This document shows positions 57,902 through 64,000 of a stretch of DNA of 64,000 nucleotides, piece after piece. Position 1 is the first letter of the stretch. Every line of letters begins with the position of its first letter. The translations under genes were made by a program, and so were the position numbers. Under the pieces are notes generated by a model. It was not told the origin of the DNA. It saw nothing but the letters and a program-made list of their open reading frames with translations, and did not search any database. This stretch comes from Pseudomonas resinovorans NBRC 106553 (lineage in GTDB: Bacteria > Pseudomonadota > Gammaproteobacteria > Pseudomonadales > Pseudomonadaceae), in assembly GCF_000412695.1 (NCBI RefSeq), contig NC_021499.1, forward strand, positions 5,580,001 through 5,644,000. The letters run 5' to 3'.

Positions 57902-58971
57902 CAGCCCTGCTCCAGCAACTGACGCAGGTCGATCACCGCGGCGTTGGCGCGGGAGATGTAGTTGGCCATCACCAGGGAGTGGTTGGCGAGGATGCCGTAG
58001 CCGCTGCCGTTCAGCACCATGGGGCTCCACAGCGGGTCCTGGGCGGCTTCCAGCTCACGGATGATTTGGCGCACGCTGATGGTGGCGTTCTTCTTCGCCA
58101 GCACGTCGGCGAAGTCCACCTCGATGGCGCGCAGGATGTGCGACAGCGCCCAGGCCTGGCCACGGGCTTCGTAGAAGACGTTGTCGATCTGCAGCCAGGG
58201 CGTCTCGACGATCTCCTCGCTCACCGCCGGCACCTGTCCGGACGCGGCGGCGGCTTCCGGGCTGATGTCGGTGTTCAGGCGTACCCGGCCGACGCTCGCG
58301 GAGAGGCGCTGGGACAGCGAACCCAGGCGGGTGGCGACGTCGCCTAGCCAGTTGTTGAGGTTGTCGGCGCGGCTGTAGAACTGCGCGTTGGGTTGCTTCG
58401 GATCGGCCAGGCGGGCGAGGAAGCGGTCCAGCGCACGAATGCCTTCACGGTACTCGGACTCGGAAGCCGGCAGCGCCCAGCTCTTGTTGTCGAAGTTGAA
58501 GCGCGGCTCGGCCTTGGCCAGGTCCGGGTCCTCGGTGGACTGCGACTGGGAGCGGGCGAAGTCCTTGCGCAGCGCGCGGGACAGGTCGCGTACCTGGACC
58601 AGCACGCCGTATTCCCAGCTGGGCATGTTGTCCAGCCAGAGCCCGGGCGGGGCCAGGTCGTTGGAGAGGTAGCCACCGCTCTTGTCGAGCAGGGTCTGGG
58701 CCACCGTCTTGAGGGTTTCCACCGTGGTGTAGCCGGTGACCATCTGGCGGCCGGCACGTTCGGCGGCGGCCTGGGCGTTCTGCTGCACGGGGAACAGGTC
58801 GGGCTCGCGGCTCCAGTACCAGCCGACCACCAGGCAGGCCAACAGGTAGATCACCAGCAGGCTGCCGAGGGCTCGGCTCAACCAGATACCGCCAAAGTAG
58901 CTGCGTACGTCGTCAACCGAATCATCGACGCGCTCGCGCGCCTCGCCCATACGCTTCTTCCAGTTAAGCAT
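57901..58971 (-). CDS. DUF2333 membrane protein
   Basis: The 356-residue protein has a short cytosolic N-terminus (MLNWKKRMGEARERVDDSVDDVRSYFG) and one membrane helix (ALGSLLVIYLLACLVVGWYW, about residues 32-51). A long, mostly helical periplasmic domain with many conserved charged and aromatic residues follows. It fits DUF2333; the function is unknown. I chose MLNWKK at 58971; the frame remains open further upstream without coding character. It lies next to gcbA, divergently transcribed, and before the NUDIX gene in an operon. Confidence 0.87.
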   Translation of the reverse strand: MLNWKKRMGEARERVDDSVDDVRSYFGGIWLSRALGSLLVIYLLACLVVGWYWSREPDLFPVQQNAQAAAERAGRQMVTGYTTVETLKTVAQTLLDKSGGYLSNDLAPPGLWLDNMPSWEYGVLVQVRDLSRALRKDFARSQSQSTEDPDLAKAEPRFNFDNKSWALPASESEYREGIRALDRFLARLADPKQPNAQFYSRADNLNNWLGDVATRLGSLSQRLSASVGRVRLNTDISPEAAAASGQVPAVSEEIVETPWLQIDNVFYEARGQAWALSHILRAIEVDFADVLAKKNATISVRQIIRELEAAQDPLWSPMVLNGSGYGILANHSLVMANYISRANAAVIDLRQLLEQG

Positions 58972-59253
58972 GGCAGTGTCCTTTGAATCTCGATCAGCTC
59001 GGAAAGGGTTCGACCACGTTCCGCCGCAGAGGTTGTGGCCGGGCCTTGCACTATAAGTGATGCGCGGACGCGGTGCAGTGCCCTTGCACCAAAGCAGCGG
59101 CCACGGCGCGATCATGTTTGCGGCTCCCGGCCGCCGATTACCGGCAGGTGCCGGCAGATTCGCGTAAATCCGGGACAGATGGCACTGGCGTACCGGTCAC
59201 AAGATGATAGCATGGCGCCACCATTCGATCGTCTCCAGGCGACCTTCCCAGCC

Positions 59254-60870
59254 ATGACCGAGCACGAAGACCCCAGCCGCGACCGTCTCAAGAACCACTT
59301 CGCCCAGCGAGTGATCAACCAGGCCCGCCACGTACTGGAGATCTGGCAGCGCCTGCAGCGCAGCGAGTGGAGCGCCGCCTGCATGAACGAGCTGGCCGAA
59401 GCCAGCCTCAACCTGCAGCGCTACGCCGAACGCTTCGAACAGCAGGAACACAGCCGCCTGGCTGTCGCCATCGGCAACTGCCTGCGCGGGATCGCGGAGA
59501 ATCGCGGGCGACTGTCCAGCGACCTGATCACCGAACTCAGCCTGCTGATGCAACGCCTGTCGCGTACCGGCCTGCGCCAGGGCGACCAGTTCGAGCAGAC
59601 CTTCCTGCCGCCCCTGCGCAAGCCGGTGTACCTGGCGCTGCAAAGCGAGGACCGCGCCGAACGCCTGACCCAGCAGCTGGAGTTCTTCGGCCTCAACGCG
59701 CAACTCTGCGAAAGCGCCAATGCCTTCCGCTCCGCCATGGCCGAGCGGCACCCGTCGGCGATTGTCCTGGAAGTGGACTTCGCCGGACCGGGCAAGGGCC
59801 TGGAGCTGGCCCGCGAGGCCCAGCAGGGCCTGGAGCAGAAGCTGCCGATCATCTTCTTCAGCCACGACGAAGCCGACGCCCCTACCCGCCTGGCCGCCGT
59901 GCGCGCCGGTGGCCAGGAGTTCTTCACCGGCGCCCTGGACGCCTCCAGCCTGCTGGAGAAACTCGAGACCCTGACCCGCACCGCCCACTACGACCCGTTC
60001 AAGGTGCTGGTGGTGGACGACTCCCGCGCCCAGGCCACCCATACCGAGCAGGTCCTCAACTCCGCCGGCATCGTCACCCGGGTCATCACCGAGCCGGTGC
60101 AGGCCCTGCTGGCCCTGGCCGACTTCCAGCCGGACCTGATCATCCTCGACATGTACATGCCCGAATGCCTGGGCACCGAGCTGGCCAAGGTGATCCGCCA
60201 GCACGAGCGCTATGTCAGCGTGCCGATCATCTACCTCTCGGCCGAGGACGACCTGAACAAGCAGCTGGACGCCATGAGCGAGGGCGGTGACGACTTCCTC
60301 ACCAAGCCGATCAAGCCGCGCCACCTGATCGCCACGGTGCGCACCCGCGCCAAGCGCGCGCGCAGCCTCAAGGCGCGCATGGTGCGCGACAGCCTCACCG
60401 GCCTGTTCAACCACACCCACACCCTGCAGCTCCTGGAAGATGCCAGCTCCCGCACACGCCGGGAGGGCAAGCCGCTGTGCTTCGCCATGCTCGACATCGA
60501 CCACTTCAAGAAGGTCAACGACACCTACGGCCATCCCATGGGCGACCGGGTGATCAAGAGCCTGGCCTTGTTCCTCAAGCAGCGCCTGCGCAAGACCGAC
60601 TACATCGGCCGCTACGGCGGCGAGGAATTCGCCGTGGTGCTGCCCGACACCGACCTGGAGTCGGCCCGGCGGGTGCTGGAGGAAATCCGCCGACGCTTCG
60701 CCGAGATCCGCTACCCCGCGCAGCCCCAGGACCTCAGCTGCACCTTCAGCTGCGGCATCGCCGAGCTGCAGGACGAGCAGGACATCAACCAACTGTCCAA
60801 GCGCGCCGACGAAGCGCTCTACCGCGCCAAGCACGGCGGGCGCAACCGGGTGGAACTGCACCAGGACTGA
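59254..60870 (+). CDS. gcbA: Diguanylate cyclase response regulator GcbA
   Basis: This cytosolic regulator makes cyclic di-GMP and is linked to surface attachment and dispersal in pseudomonads. In the 538-residue protein, an N-terminal helical (Hpt-like) domain is followed by two receiver domains. The second has VLVVDDSRAQ and phospho-acceptor LIILDMYMPE. The C-terminal GGDEF domain has active-site GGEEF and I-site RKTD five residues before it. I chose MTEHEDPSRD; an ATG at 59212 would add 14 residues. The gene order next to ctpL and dsbD is as in P. aeruginosa. Confidence 0.93.
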   Translation: MTEHEDPSRDRLKNHFAQRVINQARHVLEIWQRLQRSEWSAACMNELAEASLNLQRYAERFEQQEHSRLAVAIGNCLRGIAENRGRLSSDLITELSLLMQRLSRTGLRQGDQFEQTFLPPLRKPVYLALQSEDRAERLTQQLEFFGLNAQLCESANAFRSAMAERHPSAIVLEVDFAGPGKGLELAREAQQGLEQKLPIIFFSHDEADAPTRLAAVRAGGQEFFTGALDASSLLEKLETLTRTAHYDPFKVLVVDDSRAQATHTEQVLNSAGIVTRVITEPVQALLALADFQPDLIILDMYMPECLGTELAKVIRQHERYVSVPIIYLSAEDDLNKQLDAMSEGGDDFLTKPIKPRHLIATVRTRAKRARSLKARMVRDSLTGLFNHTHTLQLLEDASSRTRREGKPLCFAMLDIDHFKKVNDTYGHPMGDRVIKSLALFLKQRLRKTDYIGRYGGEEFAVVLPDTDLESARRVLEEIRRRFAEIRYPAQPQDLSCTFSCGIAELQDEQDINQLSKRADEALYRAKHGGRNRVELHQD

Positions 60871-60886
60871 GCCCGCCGTCACGGGA

Positions 60887-60904
60887 CTGTCATCGAACGG
60901 CAAT
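60887..60904 (+). promoter_or_regulatory. Candidate Pho box upstream of ctpL
   Basis: CTGTCAT (60887-60893) matches a perfect Pho-box half. Four bases later, CGGCAAT (60898-60904) matches the second half at four of seven positions. It lies 97 bp before the ctpL start. The P. aeruginosa ctpL receptor is phosphate-starvation induced, so PhoB control would make sense. This is inference. Confidence 0.4.
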
Positions 60905-61000
60905 ATCATCGGGCCATCTCCCAGAGCCCATCCACGACCTCGCGAATGCCCAGACAGGCAGCGCGGGAACCTGGCGGGCTGATTGTCTGCCGAGGTTCCG

Positions 61001-62965
61001 ATGCGCCTGAAACTGCTCACCAACCTGATTACCCTGCTGCTGGTCACCGTGTGCCTGGCGCTGGGGGCCACCCTGTGGTGGTCGCAACGGGCGCTGGAGC
61101 GCCCCTACCAACTGATGGAGCAATACCTCGAGCTGTCCCAGCGCTTCCGCAGCGAGGTGGCGGACAACGTCCAGGGCTATCTCAACAGCGGCGATGCGCT
61201 GCGCCACAGCGCCGCCAGCCAGGGCATCGACAGCCTGGAGCAACGCCTCGGCCAGCTCCCCGCCGAATTCACCGACGAGCTGCTCCCCAGTTTCAATGAA
61301 CTGCGCGAGTTCACCCGCGGCGAGCTACTGGCCGCCGGCAAGCTGGCGGGCGACCCCCAGGGCCTGCTGATCCAGGCCGAGCGGGAAATCGCCGGCGCCC
61401 TCGACCAGCTCGCCCACTATGCCGACTCCGCCGACACCCCGGCGGCCGGCGACTACCGCCCGCCCCTGTTCGCCGCCGCCCAGCACCTCAACCGCCTGAG
61501 CCAGGCCCGCGCCAAACTGGTGGCCAGCGGCCGCGACGAGCTGGCCGCCGACCTCGACCGCGAGTTGCAGGCCCTGGCTGGCGACAGCGCCCGGCTGGAG
61601 CAATTGCCCCTGCTCGGCTTAACCGACAGCGGCGGCTCGGCGGCGGACGATTTCGCCGCGATGATGGGCCTGGAAAGCAGCGGCGACAGCAGCCAGGCGG
61701 AAGACCGGGGCATCGCCTTGAAGCGCGAGCTGGCCGGCCTGCTCAAGCGCTATCCCGGCGAACTGACCCGCACCCGCGAACAGATCCAGCGCCGCGCCGA
61801 ACTGCTCGCCGCCAGCACCCAGCGGGTCGACGCCCTGCAAGCGGCACTGGCCGCCCTGGAGCCGGAAGTCCGCGCCGAACACGGGCGCATCCAGGCCGAA
61901 GTGCGCCTGATGCAGGGCCTGATGATCGGCCTGATCCTGCTGATCGCCCTGTGCATCGACCGCATCCAGCGCCGCCTGACCCAGGTGCTCGGACGCCTGG
62001 TCGACGCCCTCGGCGCCTGGGCCGCCGGCGATTTCAGCCGCCCCATCGCCCTGGGTTCCAGCACCCGCGACCTGCGCCTGATCGAGGAATCCCTCAATCG
62101 CCTGCGCGACTACCTCGGAGAACTGGTGGGCACCATTCGCCAGCACGCCGAGCAGGTGGCCGGCAGCAGCAGCACCCTGGCCGACCTGAACAACGGCCTG
62201 CACAGCGGCGCCGAAGACCAGGCCGGCGGCACCGCGCAGATCCGCGACGCCCTGGGTGAACTGGAAAGCACCATCCAGCAGGTGGCCGGCGACGCCAGCC
62301 TGGCCGCCGATGCCAGCCGCGATGCAGGCCGCGCCGTGGAGCACGGGCAAAGCGTGATCGACCAGAGCCTGGCCGGGCTGCATCAGCTGGTGGGCGAGGT
62401 GCAGAACAACGCCCAGGCGGTGGAACGCCTGGCGGAAGAAACCGAAACCATCGACAAGGTGCTGACGGTGATCCGCGCCATCGCCGAACAGACCAACCTG
62501 CTGGCCCTCAATGCCGCCATCGAGGCGGCCCGCGCCGGCGAGATGGGCCGTGGCTTCGCCGTGGTCGCCGAGGAAGTCCGCTCCCTGGCCCGGCGTACCA
62601 CCGGTGCCACCAGCGAGATCCAGCAGTTGATCGCGCGCCTGCAGCAGGCGGCGCGGCAATCGGTGGACGCCATGCGCATCCAGGTGGAGCACGCCGAGTC
62701 CAGCGCCGAGCAGGCGGCCGCCGCCGACGGCGCCCTGGTGGAGGTGGTCAGCGCCATCCGCACCATCGCCAGCATGGCCGAGCGCATCGCCGACGCCACC
62801 GCCCAGCAGTCCGGCGCGGTCAGCGATATCCGCGACCACAGCGAGCAGATCCACCAGCTGGGCGGCAACAACCTGGTGCGCATCGGCGAGAGCCGCAGCC
62901 AGGGCGAACGGCTGTTGCGCCTGGGCGGGGAACTGCACACCGCCGTGCAGGCCTTCCGGGTCTGA
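61001..62965 (+). CDS. ctpL: Methyl-accepting chemotaxis protein CtpL-like
   Basis: The 654-residue transducer starts [22 protein letters not shown] (first membrane helix). A helical-bundle periplasmic domain of about 275 residues follows, then a second helix ([18 protein letters not shown]), HAMP and a signalling hairpin with the tip [35 protein letters not shown]. In P. aeruginosa the gene at this position, ctpL, mediates taxis to low phosphate and some chlorinated compounds. The symbol is by position and architecture; the ligand is not proven. An in-frame GTG 18 bp upstream is less likely. Confidence 0.85.
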   Translation: MRLKLLTNLITLLLVTVCLALGATLWWSQRALERPYQLMEQYLELSQRFRSEVADNVQGYLNSGDALRHSAASQGIDSLEQRLGQLPAEFTDELLPSFNELREFTRGELLAAGKLAGDPQGLLIQAEREIAGALDQLAHYADSADTPAAGDYRPPLFAAAQHLNRLSQARAKLVASGRDELAADLDRELQALAGDSARLEQLPLLGLTDSGGSAADDFAAMMGLESSGDSSQAEDRGIALKRELAGLLKRYPGELTRTREQIQRRAELLAASTQRVDALQAALAALEPEVRAEHGRIQAEVRLMQGLMIGLILLIALCIDRIQRRLTQVLGRLVDALGAWAAGDFSRPIALGSSTRDLRLIEESLNRLRDYLGELVGTIRQHAEQVAGSSSTLADLNNGLHSGAEDQAGGTAQIRDALGELESTIQQVAGDASLAADASRDAGRAVEHGQSVIDQSLAGLHQLVGEVQNNAQAVERLAEETETIDKVLTVIRAIAEQTNLLALNAAIEAARAGEMGRGFAVVAEEVRSLARRTTGATSEIQQLIARLQQAARQSVDAMRIQVEHAESSAEQAAAADGALVEVVSAIRTIASMAERIADATAQQSGAVSDIRDHSEQIHQLGGNNLVRIGESRSQGERLLRLGGELHTAVQAFRV

Positions 62966-63116
62966 GCCGGGCGCGACCGAATGTCGCGCCCGGCCTGCCG
63001 AACGGCCCCAGGTTCCTGACCTTTCGGTCACAGGACAAAACCGCTTACAGCCGCAAGCCTGCAGGAAGCCCCCGAGGTCCGTTATGATGCGGGCATTTTC
63101 CGCCCAAGAGACCTCC

Positions 63117-64000
63117 ATGCGCCGTTTGCTGAGCCTGATCCTGCTACTGGTGGCCCTGCCCGCCGCCGCAGGGTTGCTGGACAACCGCCCAAGCTCGACC
63201 CTGGGTGCCCCCCTGAACAACAGCGGCGACTTCCTGCCGGTGCGCGAGGCCTTCCGCCTCAGCCTGGTGGACAGCACGCCAGAGTCGGTGAAGCTGCGTT
63301 TCACCAACGCCGAGGGCTACTACCTCTACCGCCATCGTTTCCAGTTCCACGCCGAACCCGCCGACAGCGGCCTGGGCCAGCCGGTGCTGCCGGCCGGCAA
63401 GCACAAGACCGACGAATTCTTCGGCGATGTCGAGGTGTACTACGGCGTAACCGACATCGTCCTGCCGCTGGACCCGGCACGCCCCGCGCCCACCGCGCTG
63501 CGGGTGACCTACCAGGGCTGCGCCGACAAGGGCCTGTGCTACCCGCCGGAAACCGAGGTGCTGCAACTCTCCGACGCCGCCGGCAGCGGCACGGGCGATA
63601 TCGGCAGCGCCGCCGGCAAGGGCTGGGGCTGGCACGAACTGGCGCTGTTCTTCCTCGCCGGCCTGGGCCTGACCTTCACCCCCTGCGTGTTGCCGATGCT
63701 GCCGATCCTTTCCGGCGTGGTCCTGCGCGGCCAGGCGGGCGGTGGCCGTGGCCTGGCGTTGTCGCTGGCCTATGTGCTGCCGATGGCCGCCTGCTTCGCC
63801 CTGCTGGGCGCGCTGATGGGCGTGTTCGGTGCGGAACTCAACCTCCAGGCGCGGCTGCAATCCCCCTGGGTTCTGGTGCCCTTCGCCGCGTTCTTCACGG
63901 TCTTCGCCCTGGCCATGTTCGGCCTGTATGAGTTGCGCCTGCCACGCTTCATCAGCGGCCCGCTGGATACCCTGGCCGGCAGCACCAAGGGCGGTTCGCT
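63117..64000 (+). CDS. dsbD: Thiol:disulfide interchange protein DsbD, 5' part
   Basis: This inner-membrane reductant transporter passes electrons from cytosolic thioredoxin to periplasmic disulfide isomerases. The window shows about 295 residues: a signal peptide (MRRLLSLILLLVALPAAAG), the periplasmic alpha domain with its redox pair in YQGCADKGLCYPPE, and the first membrane helices with the buried cysteine FTPCVLPMLPILSG. The rest, including the second transmembrane cysteine and the thioredoxin-like gamma domain, lies beyond the right edge. The ATG at 63117 starts the signal peptide. Confidence 0.94.
   Translation, partial: MRRLLSLILLLVALPAAAGLLDNRPSSTLGAPLNNSGDFLPVREAFRLSLVDSTPESVKLRFTNAEGYYLYRHRFQFHAEPADSGLGQPVLPAGKHKTDEFFGDVEVYYGVTDIVLPLDPARPAPTALRVTYQGCADKGLCYPPETEVLQLSDAAGSGTGDIGSAAGKGWGWHELALFFLAGLGLTFTPCVLPMLPILSGVVLRGQAGGGRGLALSLAYVLPMAACFALLGALMGVFGAELNLQARLQSPWVLVPFAAFFTVFALAMFGLYELRLPRFISGPLDTLAGSTKGGS

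Noticed and set aside
59212..59253. Upstream ATG start for gcbA
   Set aside because: It would add MAPPFDRLQATFPA with no ribosome site. The family N-terminus, as I recall it, begins at the MTEHEDPSRD position.

Overview
The window is a GC-rich, gene-dense chromosomal segment from a Pseudomonas species (gamma-proteobacterium). Several gene blocks are those I remember from Pseudomonas aeruginosa: cueR, a thiolase/FabG/MaoC group, cmoM, the selABC-fdhE-fdnGHI block, mgtA, and speA-yciH-NUDIX-DUF2333-gcbA-ctpL-dsbD. Intergenic spaces carry Pseudomonas-type short palindromes. No rRNA, prophage or CRISPR array was seen. The only tRNA gene found is tRNA-Sec. Both ends cut genes: an RND efflux permease on the left and dsbD on the right.

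Layout. 0-9.2 kb: RND efflux genes under a divergent NalD/TtgR-type TetR regulator, then a copper module (copZ, a small secreted protein, copA, cueR) with two CueR-type operators, and an EamA-type exporter. 9.3-10.6 kb: an IS110-family element inserted inside an intergenic palindrome. Its left end encodes a recognisable bridge RNA whose guides match both the insertion site and the element ends. 10.7-14.8 kb: ferritin FtnA, a RIO kinase, a divergent LysR/reductase pair, DUF2218, a 17-C tract and an unknown small protein. 15-19.3 kb: thiolase, two-domain FabG, AraC-type regulator and MaoC hydratase. 19.3-24.6 kb: MazG-like hydrolase, cmoM, two DUF4136 lipoproteins, two acetyltransferases, a YbaK-like protein and small secreted proteins.

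24.7-34 kb: a complete selenocysteine island on one strand: fdnG (in-frame UGA plus SECIS hairpin), fdnH, fdnI, fdhE, selA, selB and selC. It supplies both the selenoprotein formate dehydrogenase and the machinery needed to decode it. 34-47.7 kb: a YdcZ transporter, a membrane diguanylate cyclase, a chemoreceptor, and the alpha-2-macroglobulin/PbpC pair split by a RAYT gene flanked by REP palindromes. 47.7-51.4 kb: mgtA, a small membrane protein and a Na/Pi cotransporter. mgtA is preceded by a roughly 600-nt leader containing a proline-rich 44-codon ORF that resembles MgtL-type magnesium-sensing leader peptides.

51.4-64 kb: MATE exporter, DUF2214 protein, azoreductase, a structured intergenic element with repeated GGA (RsmA/CsrA-like) motifs, speA, yciH, NUDIX hydrolase, DUF2333, gcbA, ctpL and the start of dsbD. 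The most notable items are the bridge RNA with its matched guides, the mgtA leader peptide, the RAYT/REP insertion between alpha-2-macroglobulin and pbpC, and the GGA-rich structured element near 54.4 kb.
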